From: Kluyveromyces lactis
Lineage: Eukaryota; Ascomycota; Saccharomycetes; Saccharomycetales; Saccharomycetaceae
NCBI RefSeq assembly: GCF_000002515.2
Contig: NC_006040.1
Coordinates: 372,001-436,000 of the forward strand
DNA length: 64,000 nucleotides
Reading direction: 5' to 3'
The notes under the pieces: generated by a model
The model's database searches: none
Told to the model about the DNA's origin: nothing
What the model saw: only the letters and a program-made list of their open reading frames with translations
Program-made: the position numbers and the translations under genes
In this document: piece by piece, positions 1 to 10,751 of the stretch
Layout: every line of letters begins with the position of its first letter
Numbering within the stretch: the first letter of the stretch is position 1

Positions 1-639
1 AAGCAGTGAGAAGGATCCAACCATTGGGTAGTAGTTTGAATAAGTCAGTCAGGTGTTTGATAAACTTCTTTACTGGTCAATTTTCAATACAAACTAGATC
101 TTAGTTAAGCATTTGTAAATAAGGCAGCTAAGCTGCTTAAAGTGAATGTTTTTCTGATAGTTTTCACTGCATAGTGCGGGGACTCACAAAGTGAAAACAA
201 AAATTAACTACTGGGTAGTAAACTGACGTGTGGTTGCAGATAACGATTGAACGATGGTTATGACCGTTATCCAGTCTGAACCGTCTCCTCAGTATACAAT
301 CCACATTCTGATAAGAGATAATCATGAAGAGAAAGGGCGCATCCTCACTATCTTTTCCTGGAGAGGTGTTCCTTTCATGTTTTTTTTTTGTTTTTACCCT
401 GGAAGAATGACTTTTTACTACGTTGATTTCTGTGTTCGAGGTGCGGCCATCCCCGTGTCTGAGAATTCAAGATGTCTATCGGCCTTGATGATAAACATAT
501 TCGACATGAGACCTATGGCAGACGTAAATGTGCACAACTTTGCAAGTGTAGGGAAAGCTCTTGATTAAATAAAGATATTTACATGAAAGTTAAGCGAAGT
601 GAAGTAATTTGACAGAAGGTGTTTGTCTTGTTGTTATTC
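1..639. other. Intergenic, left edge
   Basis: No convincing gene. A 104-codon frame at 254-568 (+) contains low-complexity T-rich sequence, resembles nothing I know and is probably chance. The 3' end of DPC29 lies at the right edge. No tRNA box or repeat seen. Confidence 0.6.
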
Positions 640-1542
640 TTATTCTTTGATGTTGGAATAGATCTGCGTAACATCGTCGATTTCTTCTAATTGATTGATG
701 AATTTCTCTAGCTTTGCATGTAATTCAGTGTCAGTGACGGGACTCATCGCTGTCTCTTCACGAGGAACATACTCCACTCCCATTTCTCTGATATGGAACC
801 CTTGATTCCTCAACGTTTCAGCCACTTTGTTAGTCTGTTGAGCCTCTGTGATAACTTCGAATAGTGCGCTAGCATCATTACCGCTTGAATTCTCATCTTG
901 CGATGATAGTGGTTCGCTTTCCCCAGTAGTATCTTCGCTGTTTGGAGTATCCTGTTCTAAATCTTCCACTCCATCTATTTCCAACACTATGTCCATCACT
1001 GAGTCGAAATCTCTGGGTTGATCTTCTTTAGGTTCAATGACAACGTACCCTTTCCTTTCAAAGAAGTATAAGGTCGGTGTCATGTTTCCATTGAATTTAT
1101 TGAATGTAGATCTGATTAATCCCACGGTTCTGTTCTTGTTGTCCGTAAGTGCTTCAACGACAAATGCAACCCCAGCTGGACCTATTCCCTCGTATGTACA
1201 TGGCTCTGCACCAGCGCTTGCGCCATCATTGGTACCTGAACCCTTTTTGATCGCATTTTCAATGACTTTCTTCGTCACATTGTTCTTATTAGCCAATTCA
1301 ATGGCAGTTGCAAGTCTGATATTCATAGCAGGATCCGCAGATCCACCCAGTTTCACGGCGACAGAAATCTGATTAGCAATCTTATTGTATATCTTGGTTC
1401 TTTCAGCGTCGTTTTTGGCCTTTGTATGCTTGATGTTAGCCCATTTACTATGTCCGGCATTGACGACTCTGGTCCCGTGCAAAAACCTTCTGCTGAAGAC
1501 ACTCCCACTACCTAAACTTCTTGAAGCACTTATCTTTAACAT
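640..1542 (-). CDS. DPC29: Mitochondrial YebC/TACO1-family translation factor
   Basis: 300 residues. The first 28 or so residues are rich in Ser and Arg and lack acids, as in a mitochondrial presequence. The conserved YebC start (G30-H-S-K-W-A-N-I-K-H) follows and the three-domain YebC fold covers the rest. An acidic, Ser-rich insertion lies near residues 190-225. Yeast Dpc29 and human TACO1 belong to this family and act in mitochondrial translation; bacterial YebC proteins help ribosomes through difficult sequences. The gene is divergent from VMA7, the same arrangement as YGR021W/YGR020C in S. cerevisiae. The family assignment is secure; the exact mitochondrial role is taken from orthologs. 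Confidence 0.92.
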   Translation of the reverse strand: MLKISASRSLGSGSVFSRRFLHGTRVVNAGHSKWANIKHTKAKNDAERTKIYNKIANQISVAVKLGGSADPAMNIRLATAIELANKNNVTKKVIENAIKKGSGTNDGASAGAEPCTYEGIGPAGVAFVVEALTDNKNRTVGLIRSTFNKFNGNMTPTLYFFERKGYVVIEPKEDQPRDFDSVMDIVLEIDGVEDLEQDTPNSEDTTGESEPLSSQDENSSGNDASALFEVITEAQQTNKVAETLRNQGFHIREMGVEYVPREETAMSPVTDTELHAKLEKFINQLEEIDDVTQIYSNIKE

Positions 1543-2126
1543 GATTCACTTGATGTTTGATGCAATTTAAGCGGGTTAAGGTTCGATAGATGTAATACGA
1601 TGATCACTTCCCGTTCCATTGGGGAATGTCGTTAAATCCATTTTTAAACTAAGGTCATCTCGACTACGTTTTTTTCACTTTTTCACTTCCCATAAATGTT
1701 GATACATAGTGAGATAAAGGTACTGTGGTCAAAAAGTGAGTTGTATACTTTCCTTAATCTGTTCTGCAGGCGGTGAAGAGGTGGAAAGATCTCCATAGAA
1801 GCCTACAATGGAAATATTGCTTCATACAGCATATTCCCATGATCAATTGGTAAATAAACGGAAAGGCCGGGTAATGTTTTCTTTTCATGTCTCCCCTTTC
1901 AATACGATTTCTTTTAATGAATATATCAATTGAAACATTACACCGAAACGAATTATTGGAAACTAGTATTTCATGATAACTTAGACAACTTTTCTCTGCT
2001 TGAAAGAATCCGAGCTGATCATATCAAATTAATTAGCACTCTTCGCTTTGGAAATATTTTCAGGGTTGGCAATCTGTGTTAGGAGTTAAGCCAATTGTAT
2101 TTGGTATAGAAATATAAAGAGGAAGC
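1543..2126. other. Divergent promoter region DPC29/VMA7
   Basis: 584 bp between two divergent starts. The only motif I can name is a Reb1-type site (CGGGTAA, 1868-1874) near the middle. No RNA gene or hidden exon was recognised. Confidence 0.6.
1868..1874 (-). promoter_or_regulatory. Reb1 site
   Basis: CGGGTAA, the reverse complement of the Reb1 core TTACCCG, lies in the middle of the DPC29/VMA7 divergent promoter. Reb1 is a general regulatory factor that keeps promoters nucleosome-free. Motif match only. Confidence 0.55.
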
Positions 2127-2483
2127 ATGGCTGACGAAAGGAATCTTATTGCAGTTATTGCAGATGAAGATACAACTACGGGACTCCTTCTAGCTGGTAT
2201 AGGTCAAGTCTCTAAAGAATCGAAGGAGAAGAACTTTGTGGTTTACAACGAGGGTAAGACTACAAAGTTGGAATTATCTGATGCATTTGTCAAATTCACA
2301 GAAACAAGGCCGGATATTGCCATCTTGTTGATCAACCAGCACATTGCTGACCAAATAAGGCCACTTGTTGATGGTTACACGAATGCATTCCCAGCTATTC
2401 TAGAAATTCCATCGAAAGATCATCCTTATGATCCAGAGAAGGATTCCGTGTTGAGAAGAGTCAGAAGACTATTTGGGGAGTAA
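2127..2483 (+). CDS. VMA7: V-ATPase V1 subunit F
   Basis: 118 residues, the same length as the S. cerevisiae protein and aligning end to end from memory. Diagnostic stretches are [20 protein letters not shown] near the N-terminus and [10 protein letters not shown] and [20 protein letters not shown] in the second half. Subunit F sits in the central stalk of the V1 sector and couples ATP hydrolysis to proton pumping into the vacuole. A second V-ATPase gene, VMA9, lies about 29 kb away; this is probably coincidence. The initiator ATG at 2127 needs no adjustment. Confidence 0.97.
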   Translation: MADERNLIAVIADEDTTTGLLLAGIGQVSKESKEKNFVVYNEGKTTKLELSDAFVKFTETRPDIAILLINQHIADQIRPLVDGYTNAFPAILEIPSKDHPYDPEKDSVLRRVRRLFGE

Positions 2484-2630
2484 GGGTGTTTATTGCACCA
2501 AATGAGTAAGTACCGATGTATAAACTTTATAAATCTTGAAATACAAGAAACCAAAATCAAAGCATTAAATGTAAAATTGTTTATTAGTACATACAGATTG
2601 CAGATATTATACTGAAAGGATTGACAAATT

Positions 2631-4199
2631 TCATTTCTTGCCCTTCTTCTTCTTCTTATTCTTCTTCTTTGTATTCGTATTGTTTGCACCGGTTTGTGAT
2701 TCTTTTGTGACATCTACAGCCTCTGGAGATGTTTCCTCTGTTTGTGGTTGTGTGAGATCAGCTTCTGTTTCACCGGCTTCTAGCGGAGTTGGTGCGGTTT
2801 CTTCAATTGTCTCGTTTGCTGTATTGTCTATTATTTCTGTTGGTTGCTCTTCTGCCGGGACTTCTACAGGAACTTCTTCTACGGATGCTTCGACATTGAT
2901 CTCTTCTCCGACGGTAGGAGCTTCGGATGCTGGAGCTTCTTCTTCTTCTTCTTGTTTCAGCACTTGTGGCTGATCAGTTGGCGGTGTTGCCGCTTCTGGT
3001 TCTTCATGTGAAGATAGTGTCTCTGGCTCTTCTTCTACCTTTTTGGATGCTTCTTGTGCTTCTTGTGGAGGTGTTACCTCTGAGACAGCTGGTTCTGTTT
3101 CTTCTGGGACAACTGACTCTGGTTCTTCTTGGACAGCTGGTTCTGTTTCTTCTTGGACGATCAGTTCTGTTTCTTCTTGAACGACCGGTGCATTTTCTTC
3201 TGGAGCTGGTTGTGTTTCTTCTGGAACAATTGGTTCAACTACTTCTACTTCTTTTGCAGTCGTTTCTGTCCCATCTGGAGATGTCGCCTGTTCTGGCTCC
3301 CTCTCTGGTGCAGTTTCCTTCAAGGCATCACCTGACGAAGGTGCAGCTGCTGTGAACTTGTAATTTAAGAAATTGGATGGATCTGAATCCAGGTAGAAAT
3401 CTCTGACACCCACGATTCGTTTTTCCAGTTCACAGGCCCTAATCCATTCAGGTCTGACAATTGGTATATTGTTATCTCTAGCATGAGCCAATTCCTCATC
3501 GGAAGTAACGCCTTCGCTATCTTCGAACTCTGTTGCAATGAAATGTGTAGTCTCTAAAGTGACATGATCTTGTAAAGGTTTGGCACCGATATTTTGCAAC
3601 GATCTTTTGATTTGATCAAGTGAAATGTTATCCCCCAGCTTGGTGTTAGGTCCTACACATGCAGTAATACCGGACATATCAGTCATCTTGTGGGTATGCA
3701 CCTTCAAAGTATTGGACCAGAATTTTCCTGAAGTGGTATTCAAGAGTAACTTGAACTCGTATTCGAAGTCTACCGAGAGACCAGAAATCTTAAGGCTGTT
3801 GTTATCAGTAGTTCCATCCCGGTTTGATCCTGGAGTGATTACTTGGTGCCTATTTCCTTGCTTGTACAAGATTAGCGATTTCAATTGAGACGAACCCAGA
3901 TGGATTGGGTCCCAATGGATAACGCAACTTGTTTGAGTAGCATTCGAGAGATGTAAAACGGGCTCTGCTGGAGGATCGGTACCATACTTGGCGAGAATTT
4001 GTTCTTGCACACTTTGAAACTTCTTTTTCTGTTTAATCTCTTGTTCTAAGTCTTGTTCAACAGTAATGGTAACGACAGACCCTGCTTCCACTGATTCTGG
4101 TAATAAAACGGTAGGAAATTCGATAACGTAGTGGTCTGCAGTCGTGAGAATGGCGAGCGACGCGTCGACTTTCCCGACGGTGAGCGATACTTCGACCAT
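2631..4199 (-). CDS. CHS5: Exomer scaffold subunit Chs5
   Basis: 522 residues. The order is an N-terminal dimerisation segment (LTVGKVDASLAILTT, IEFPTVLLPE), a fibronectin type III domain (about 75-170), a BRCT domain (about 173-270, with THFIATEFED and IVRPEWIRACE), then a long acidic Pro/Glu tail with imperfect EETEPAV-type repeats (about 300-500) and a Lys-rich C-terminus. Chs5 with its ChAP partners forms exomer at the trans-Golgi, which exports Chs3 and a few other proteins to the surface. The FN3-BRCT region recruits Arf1. The tail is low-complexity and likely variable between strains. Start at 4199 matches the ortholog N-terminus. Confidence 0.95.
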   Translation of the reverse strand: MVEVSLTVGKVDASLAILTTADHYVIEFPTVLLPESVEAGSVVTITVEQDLEQEIKQKKKFQSVQEQILAKYGTDPPAEPVLHLSNATQTSCVIHWDPIHLGSSQLKSLILYKQGNRHQVITPGSNRDGTTDNNSLKISGLSVDFEYEFKLLLNTTSGKFWSNTLKVHTHKMTDMSGITACVGPNTKLGDNISLDQIKRSLQNIGAKPLQDHVTLETTHFIATEFEDSEGVTSDEELAHARDNNIPIVRPEWIRACELEKRIVGVRDFYLDSDPSNFLNYKFTAAAPSSGDALKETAPEREPEQATSPDGTETTAKEVEVVEPIVPEETQPAPEENAPVVQEETELIVQEETEPAVQEEPESVVPEETEPAVSEVTPPQEAQEASKKVEEEPETLSSHEEPEAATPPTDQPQVLKQEEEEEAPASEAPTVGEEINVEASVEEVPVEVPAEEQPTEIIDNTANETIEETAPTPLEAGETEADLTQPQTEETSPEAVDVTKESQTGANNTNTKKKNKKKKKGKK

Positions 4200-4378
4200 A
4201 ATTGCTAATTGAGGGGTCTAGTGCGCGTTAAGCCTGTGTAATTGTGCACTATTTTCCCTTTGACAATCTGTTGTTGTGTATATTCCATAGATTCGAACTT
4301 GTATATGTGTGCTAAAATCAAATCTGATATATAAAAATAACGAAACAGGAAGAAAAGTGGGCAATTCTTAGGGGCGTG

Positions 4379-4429
4379 TTACCCGGGGTATAGTTTTTTC
4401 CTTCCTTGGACCCAAGTATGTATTACCCG
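4379..4429 (+). promoter_or_regulatory. Two Reb1 sites
   Basis: TTACCCG occurs at 4379-4385 and again at 4423-4429, both in the plus orientation, about 180-230 bp upstream of CHS5. They are exact matches to the Reb1 core; binding is inferred. Confidence 0.6.
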
Positions 4430-4465
4430 CATTTTGATATATTTTGAAACCAATATCAAATTAAA

Positions 4466-4500
4466 GTCACGTGAGAAAGTGGACGGTACACTCACGTGAC
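4466..4500. promoter_or_regulatory. Tandem Cbf1 E-boxes
   Basis: GTCACGTGA (CACGTG core 4468-4473) and TCACGTGAC (core 4493-4498) are 25 bp apart centre to centre. Both carry the flanking bases preferred by Cbf1. No CDEIII-like CCGAA element with an AT-rich spacer follows, so this is a promoter pair and not a centromere. Confidence 0.65.
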
Positions 4501-4644
4501 ATTGATTACTCATCGGTCTGTAATTTTGACGCCCAAAACTCCGGCTCCGATAGGAATGATCGCACGCATCGCGTACAACTCGAATCCAGGAATCAAGGTT
4601 TGTAGAAAAACACACACACGCGTCTGCACCTGCCTTTTCCACCC

Positions 4645-4668
4645 CGGGTAATACACTTTGGTTACCCG
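4645..4668. promoter_or_regulatory. Inverted pair of Reb1 sites
   Basis: CGGGTAA (4645-4651) and TTACCCG (4662-4668) face each other with 10 bp between them. Together with the 4379/4423 pair they make four Reb1 cores within 290 bp. Confidence 0.6.
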
Positions 4669-5423
4669 TCCTCCTCGAAATGTCCCCTTAGACCGAGAAC
4701 GGGACCCGTTACCGCCAATCCGTGATCACGAAACAGTAAAAACTCTCAGAACCGCCCGCAACACCTCTGTTTCTCGGAACAAATCGGAGCTATTTCCCCT
4801 TCCCCTACAGAATCCTCCATCCTGGTCTCTCCGTTGAATGAAACAGAGGAAAAAAATGCCTAACGGGTTCGTCAGCAACAGCGGTACACCACATACCGGA
4901 CAGCGACTAACTCTTCCATTCGGTCAGTCATTTTTCAAATCTGTGCGATTCCATTTCCCTTCAGACGTTAATTATGTATTTGGCTTTGGTTTTTCCTGTT
5001 TTTTTTAGTTCTTTGAGTGTTTAAAACTGAACAGAAATTGTCGTATTATTATTTATTTCGGTTTGCATAAATATTTCAATACATATATATATATATTACA
5101 TATATAGCTATATATATAATGTTCAACATAAGACAACTTTTTCTCCTTTAATACTAAACTGCTAGAGGATCGTAATTTTTTTTTCCAAGACGACAGATAA
5201 ATTCTTTTCATTCCCACTTCCGGATCCCCTGAATTATTCTTCTTGCCAGGTGACTTTCTGCTTTTGACCTTTAAAAACGGACGTCTCAAAAACCGAAGCC
5301 GAAACCGAGACCGAAACGGAGTATTTATTATACTAGGAAGGTAGTAAAAGTAATACGGAATTGGAACTGGAATCAACAGCGAAGAATTTTTTTTGCAAAT
5401 ATTCATCATTACACTATACACAT

Positions 5424-7379
5424 ATGCTTAGAACAGTAAGAGGAAGGAGAGTTGGCCTTGCTCAGGCCAATTTCAAATCATTGGTGCAAGCCAGAAAGTT
5501 TAGCTCTCAAATGGTTTTGAGACAAACGATTTCGGCCAATGGTGACATCAATGGACAGCAGCAAGAGGCTGGGTCATCTTCCAGCCATGGATATAACATC
5601 ATCGATCATGAATACGACTGTGTCGTTGTTGGTGCTGGTGGTGCTGGTTTACGTGCTGCTTTTGGTCTTGCAGAGGCTGGATACAAAACTGCATGTATTT
5701 CTAAGTTGTTCCCTACTAGATCTCATACCGTTGCTGCGCAAGGTGGGATCAACGCTGCGTTGGGTAACATGCATAAAGATGATTGGAAATGGCATATGTA
5801 CGATACCGTGAAGGGTTCGGATTGGTTAGGTGACCAAGATTCGATTCATTACATGACTCGTGAGGCTCCAAAATCTATTATCGAATTGGAACATTTCGGT
5901 GTACCATTCTCAAGAACCGAAGAGGGTAGAATTTACCAAAGAGCCTTTGGTGGTCAATCCAAAGAATATGGTAAAGGTGGTCAAGCTTACAGAACTTGTG
6001 CCGTCGCTGATCGTACCGGTCACGCTTTACTACATACTTTGTATGGTCAAGCTTTAAGACACAACACCCATTTCTTTATTGAATTCTTCGCTATGGATCT
6101 TTTGACCCATAACGGTGAAGTCGTTGGTGTTATGGCTTACAACCAAGAAGACGGTACCATCCACAGATTCCGTGCTCACAAGACCATTATCGCTACTGGT
6201 GGGTACGGTCGTGCCTACTTCTCTTGTACATCTGCTCATACTTGTACAGGTGATGGTTATGCTATGGTTTCTCGTGCTGGTTTCCCATTGCAAGATTTGG
6301 AATTTATTCAATTCCATCCTTCCGGTATCTACGGTTCCGGTTGTTTGATCACTGAAGGTGCTCGTGGTGAGGGTGGTTTCTTGGTTAACTCTGAAGGTGA
6401 ACGTTTCATGGAACGTTATGCTCCAACTGCTAAGGATTTAGCTTGTAGAGACGTTGTTTCTCGTGCCATCACCATGGAAATCAGAGAAGGTAGAGGTGTT
6501 GGTCCAGAAAAGGATCACATGTTCTTGCAATTGAACCATTTGCCACCTTCTGTGCTTCATGAACGTTTGCCAGGTATCTCTGAAACTGCAGCCATTTTCG
6601 CCGGTGTCGATGTCACTAAGGAACCAATTCCTATCTTACCTACTGTCCATTATAACATGGGTGGTATTCCAACTAAGTGGAACGGTGAAGCTTTGACTAT
6701 CGATGAAGAAACCGGTGAAGATGTTCTCATCCCAGGTCTACTTGCCTGTGGTGAAGCAGCTTGTGTCTCTGTTCACGGTGCTAACAGATTGGGTGCTAAT
6801 TCCTTGTTAGATTTGGTCGTGTTCGGTCGTGCTGTCGCTCATACTATCGCTGACACTTTGCAACCAGGTTTACCTCATAAGCCATTGCCAGCTGATTTGG
6901 GTAAGGAATCTATCGCTAACTTGGACAAGTTGAGAAATGCTACCGGTCACAGACCAACCGCTGATATCAGATTGGCCATGCAAAAGACCATGCAAAAGGA
7001 TGTTTCTGTGTTCAGAACTCAAGCATCCCTAGATGAAGGTGTCAAGAACATTAACGCTGTTGATAAGACTTTCGTCGATGTTGGAACAACAGACAGATCC
7101 ATGATCTGGAACTCCGATTTAGTCGAAACTCTAGAGCTACAAAACTTGTTGACCTGTGCTACTCAAACCGCTAAGTCTGCTGCTGAAAGAAAGGAATCTC
7201 GTGGTGCTCACGCTAGAGAAGATTATCCTGAAAGAGATGACGTTCACTGGATGAAACATACCCTATCATGGCAACGTGATACCGGTGACGATGTCGTCTT
7301 GAAATACAGAAAGGTCATCGCCACCACCTTGGATGAAAAGGAATGTCCTCCAGTCCCACCAACTGTTAGAGCTTATTAA
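5424..7379 (+). CDS. SDH1: Succinate dehydrogenase flavoprotein subunit
   Basis: 651 residues from the ATG at 5424. The frame is open 21 codons further upstream, but the residues from 5424 ([11 protein letters not shown]) form a basic mitochondrial presequence. Key features are the FAD-binding GAGGAG motif at 70-75, the covalent flavin attachment site SHTVAAQGG with His101, and the [13 protein letters not shown] segment near the C-terminal half. The enzyme oxidises succinate to fumarate in the TCA cycle and passes electrons to complex II in the inner membrane. Codon choice is strongly biased, as in highly expressed yeast genes. A run of 11 C (7464-7474) lies in the 3' region. Neighbours follow the YKL148C-YKL151C order. 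Confidence 0.97.
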   Translation: MLRTVRGRRVGLAQANFKSLVQARKFSSQMVLRQTISANGDINGQQQEAGSSSSHGYNIIDHEYDCVVVGAGGAGLRAAFGLAEAGYKTACISKLFPTRSHTVAAQGGINAALGNMHKDDWKWHMYDTVKGSDWLGDQDSIHYMTREAPKSIIELEHFGVPFSRTEEGRIYQRAFGGQSKEYGKGGQAYRTCAVADRTGHALLHTLYGQALRHNTHFFIEFFAMDLLTHNGEVVGVMAYNQEDGTIHRFRAHKTIIATGGYGRAYFSCTSAHTCTGDGYAMVSRAGFPLQDLEFIQFHPSGIYGSGCLITEGARGEGGFLVNSEGERFMERYAPTAKDLACRDVVSRAITMEIREGRGVGPEKDHMFLQLNHLPPSVLHERLPGISETAAIFAGVDVTKEPIPILPTVHYNMGGIPTKWNGEALTIDEETGEDVLIPGLLACGEAACVSVHGANRLGANSLLDLVVFGRAVAHTIADTLQPGLPHKPLPADLGKESIANLDKLRNATGHRPTADIRLAMQKTMQKDVSVFRTQASLDEGVKNINAVDKTFVDVGTTDRSMIWNSDLVETLELQNLLTCATQTAKSAAERKESRGAHAREDYPERDDVHWMKHTLSWQRDTGDDVVLKYRKVIATTLDEKECPPVPPTVRAY

Positions 7380-8304
7380 GCAGTTTAATTGTGTCCTTTT
7401 TTCTATCAAATATTGGGATGTACAAAGGATGGGTAAATGCTTATTACTATTCTTCATCGGTCTCCCCCCCCCCCTAATCTTTCTTTTTTATAGTTATGAT
7501 AGGAGGTGTGGTTGATTGTTGTCGTTGTTTTTATCCTATCATTTGTTTTCAGTTTCTTTTAACCGCACCATAGTTCTGTGATGGATCATCGTCATATTTT
7601 CTCTACATGCTTTAATGAACCAGCGAAGAAATACCTTCAAAACTCTAATCCTTTTCAAATGAAAAACACTTAAAAAGACTCTATTCATTGATTCGAATAA
7701 GCTAGACTGCACTATTATCGTTTGTTGTGCATGGAAAGAAAAGCTTCAAAATTCAAAATCACTCTTACTCTTTCCAATTTGTTTATTTCCCCTTTACTTT
7801 TCTTTTCCGCTAATCTTGCACATATTGATGCTTGCATTTCATACCACTCTGGCGAAATTATTACATTTTATTTATTGTAGATGTATAGCCTGTTGATGTT
7901 TCTATTTATTTATTTCCACGTTCTGTTGGTGGTAAAAATACCTACAGAATGTGCTTTAAACTTATGATCTCAAAATTATATTCAAATAAAACCTTTGTAT
8001 ACTACATTCCATCTCTTGCCCAACAAAAAAATGACAATTTGTCTAATCTCCACATTCTAAGTAGTTTCCCCAGCTGTGTCTCCTAATTGATTGACAGACG
8101 TGTCTTCTTATCGTCTTGAGTCTTCCACTGGCATCTAATGCAAAATGAAATGAAATGACAATTTAATGAGCGATTGTAATGAAAAATCCCAGCTTTGTTT
8201 GGCTTTAGAGATGGTTTTGATGACGAACAAGGTAAAAAAAAAAAGAATGATCCATCGGCTCCACTAACTGTGGCGTGTAATACAATTCCAAATCATATCA
8301 ACTA
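7380..8304. other. Intergenic SDH1-DBR1
   Basis: 925 bp between two co-oriented genes, containing the SDH1 3' region and the DBR1 promoter. It holds a C11 homopolymer (7464-7474), unusual in AT-rich yeast DNA. I see no ORF, tRNA box or snoRNA box pair that I would defend. Confidence 0.55.
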
Positions 8305-9462
8305 ATGAAGAGGTTGCAGGTTGCTATACAAGGTTGTGCTCATGGTCAATTACAACATATTTACGATTCTTTGAAAACTTTAAAGACGAAGCCCGACATT
8401 TTACTTATACTGGGCGACTTCCAATCTCTACTAACGAAATACGATTATAAGACTTGTGCCATACCTCCAAAATATGCTAAGCTCGGTGATTTCCATAAAT
8501 ACTATACTGGACAGCTCGAAGCTCCAATTTTGACTATCTTCATCGGTGGTAATCATGAGAATATGGGACAATTGACGAAGATACCGCATGGAGGATATAT
8601 TGCTAAAAACATATTCTATATGGGTGCATGCAATGTTATAACCTTAATGGGAGTCAGAATGGCGGGAATAAGCGGGATATATAATGAATTCGATCATCTT
8701 CGTGAAAGACCTGATTGGGATCAAATAGATTGGAATCGTGAAAAGAGGAGCACATATCATGTACGAGACTCTGAGATTGTTCCACTGGCAATGATGAGAG
8801 AACGGATTTCCCTGGTTATGTCTCATGATTGGCCTACCTCGATTGCGAAACATGGAGATTTGAAGAAGCTATTGAAACAGAAACCTTATTTTAGAGATGA
8901 GATAAATGACAACAGTTTAGGTTCGCCATTGAATTGGTACCTTTTGAAAAGATTAAAGCCCATCTGGTGGGCTAGTGCTCATTTGCACGTAAGGTTTGAG
9001 GCTACCTATAAACATGATCACAAAGTAAACAATGACGAGATTGACTTGGATATCGACCTTGATTTGGATTCCGATTTAGATTTAAAACCAGGAATCTCTA
9101 CTCAGGCAACAAGCACCAAAATCAATACCACAACAAAGTTCATAGCACTCGATAAATGCAAGGGAGGGAACTCATTTAGACATTTGACTGAAATCACTAT
9201 CGATTACGACGAGAATCATCCCACATGTCAAGATCGGGCATTGTATTGGGATCCTGAATATCTAGCAAATTTGAAATACTGTCTTTCCATAAAAGACTCA
9301 TTGAAAGGCAAGGATTTGCAACAAATTCCTGTAGACGAATTGCAAAGTAACGTTGAAGTCGGACATGTAGAAGATTGGTCGAAATACAGAATACCCGTAC
9401 CACAAAGTTATAGATCTGTCATAAAACAAACGGAATATGTAACAGAAAAGTTTCTACAGTAA
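8305..9462 (+). CDS. DBR1: RNA lariat debranching enzyme
   Basis: 385 residues. The metallophosphoesterase motifs of Dbr1 are in place: QGCAHGQ near residue 9 (Cys-x-His, with the Cys that replaces the usual Asp), ILGDFQSL, FIGGNHE, HGGYVAKNIFYMG-like sequence, MSHDWP and WWASAHLHVRF. The C-terminal part has an Asp/Leu-rich stretch (EIDLDIDLDLDSDLDL, about 246-261) and the conserved FLALDKC-like element (FIALDKC). It cuts the 2'-5' bond of excised intron lariats, which several genes in this window would produce. S. cerevisiae has CC before the His where this protein has CA; the metal-binding Cys two residues before His is kept. Confidence 0.96.
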   Translation: MKRLQVAIQGCAHGQLQHIYDSLKTLKTKPDILLILGDFQSLLTKYDYKTCAIPPKYAKLGDFHKYYTGQLEAPILTIFIGGNHENMGQLTKIPHGGYIAKNIFYMGACNVITLMGVRMAGISGIYNEFDHLRERPDWDQIDWNREKRSTYHVRDSEIVPLAMMRERISLVMSHDWPTSIAKHGDLKKLLKQKPYFRDEINDNSLGSPLNWYLLKRLKPIWWASAHLHVRFEATYKHDHKVNNDEIDLDIDLDLDSDLDLKPGISTQATSTKINTTTKFIALDKCKGGNSFRHLTEITIDYDENHPTCQDRALYWDPEYLANLKYCLSIKDSLKGKDLQQIPVDELQSNVEVGHVEDWSKYRIPVPQSYRSVIKQTEYVTEKFLQ

Positions 9463-9860
9463 AGAGGTGACGTCCCGTATGTCAAACACCAGATCAAATG
9501 TTTATCACCATTTGCCGAAAAATAAGAAACTATGTTGTTATACTTGTGTAATAAAGAATTGTTTTAGATAATGTGTAAATAAAATCATGATAATTTGGGC
9601 TTAGCTGTCGAAAGGCCTTTATCCAAAGTTTTGTCAGGAGGAAAAATAAGGAAAAGACTGCAGTTGAATCGATCAACCGCTACTTTCCCAGATTCACAAC
9701 AATGGACCCCTATTTGAAAATGTGTTTTGTTTATTTTTTCTTCTGGTTAATTGTTGCTTAACAAGTCGTCATTGGTTTTAAAGAGTAATTGAATATATTT
9801 ATGTTGAAGATTCAGAAAAAAGTGCTTAGAAGGGTAAAAGAAGTCTAAGGGTCACTCTTC
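9463..9860. other. Convergent 3' region DBR1/MCR1
   Basis: 398 bp between two gene ends. AT-rich with T-runs suitable for 3'-end formation. Nothing else recognised. Confidence 0.6.
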
Positions 9861-10751
9861 TCAGAACTTGAAGACGTTACTCTTGGAGTAACCTAGTTCA
9901 GCCAAGATACCAGTCAATTCACCTTGGTCTTGTGGGGAGACCTTTGGACCAGAATAAGCTTTCATGAATGGAGGAGGACCACAGACGAAGACTTGGTTCT
10001 TTTCGGATGGCTTTGGAGCTTGATGAGACAAGTAGTCCTTGGTGATGAAACCAGTTTCACCTTCGAAGTTGCCTTCTGCCTTGTCGACGAAGTATGTGAT
10101 CTTGACTTGATCAGGGTACTTCTTTTGCAAGTTGTCCAATTCGCTCTTCAGCAAGATGTCTTCTGGAGTCTTGTTACCGTAGTACAAATGGATCTTGGTG
10201 TTATCCTCTGGGTTTTCAGCAATATGGTGAACTAATTGGTACAATGGGTTAATACCGGTACCAGCGCCTAACAAAGTGATGGAATCGTAAGAGTTTGGCT
10301 TCCACTCCCACTTAGTAATTGGACCTTTAAAGGAAACGGTATCGTTTTCCTTCAAACCGAACAAATGAGAGGTAAACTTACCGTTTTCGTAATGCTTAAC
10401 CACCAATTCCATCTTACCCTTGGTACCGTTGTCACTCACTGGAGTGTATGGTCTAATGACGTTAGAACCCTTTGGAGTAACGAACTTGGCCAAGATACAA
10501 GAGGCAGTGATCAAACCAGAAACTTGATCCTTCTTTGGCAAAGCAAAAGTAAATCTCTTGGTATCATGAGACAATTTCTCGATCTTGATGATTGGTAAAT
10601 CAATCCATTCGTTATCACCCAAAAAGGCTTTGGAAGTGTCGTTCATGATCGAATAATTTCTTTGTAGAATAATAGCAGTAGCAATGGAAGCAGCACCAAC
10701 ACCGAGGGCAATTGGCAAAAACTTATTAGATCTGGACAGTCTAGCGAACAT
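9861..10751 (-). CDS. MCR1: NADH-cytochrome b5 reductase, mitochondrial
   Basis: 296 residues. A basic N-terminus is followed by one membrane anchor (about 11-28). The catalytic domain shows the FAD motif RPYTPVS (100-106), the NAD-binding GAGTGINP (162-169) and the CGPPPFM element with Cys257. Mcr1 is known to have two forms, one in the outer membrane facing the cytosol and one released into the intermembrane space. It reduces cytochrome b5 and dehydroascorbate radicals and supports sterol synthesis. Convergent with DBR1, as in S. cerevisiae. Confidence 0.96.
   Translation of the reverse strand: MFARLSRSNKFLPIALGVGAASIATAIILQRNYSIMNDTSKAFLGDNEWIDLPIIKIEKLSHDTKRFTFALPKKDQVSGLITASCILAKFVTPKGSNVIRPYTPVSDNGTKGKMELVVKHYENGKFTSHLFGLKENDTVSFKGPITKWEWKPNSYDSITLLGAGTGINPLYQLVHHIAENPEDNTKIHLYYGNKTPEDILLKSELDNLQKKYPDQVKITYFVDKAEGNFEGETGFITKDYLSHQAPKPSEKNQVFVCGPPPFMKAYSGPKVSPQDQGELTGILAELGYSKSNVFKF

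Larger units (their letters stand above)
4200..5423. other. Divergent promoter region CHS5/SDH1
   Basis: 1.2 kb. It holds four Reb1-type sites (4379-4385, 4423-4429, 4645-4651, 4662-4668), two Cbf1 E-boxes (4468-4473, 4493-4498), an ACGCGT (4618-4623), and CCAAT boxes at 4450-4454 and 4715-4719 that could bind the Hap2/3/4/5 complex expected at respiratory genes such as SDH1. An AT-dinucleotide run lies around 5081-5119. An 87-codon frame over 4379-4642 (-) lies across these sites and is not credible as a gene. Confidence 0.65.

Noticed and set aside
2638-3355. Plus-strand frames with Leu- and Ser-rich repeats opposite CHS5
   Set aside because: Shadows of the acidic Glu/Pro repeat tail of CHS5.
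4466-4500. CDEI-like TCACGTGA as part of a centromere
   Set aside because: No AT-rich CDEII of about 160 bp followed by a CCGAA-type CDEIII; two copies in a promoter fit Cbf1 regulation better. The other CACGTG sites were checked the same way.
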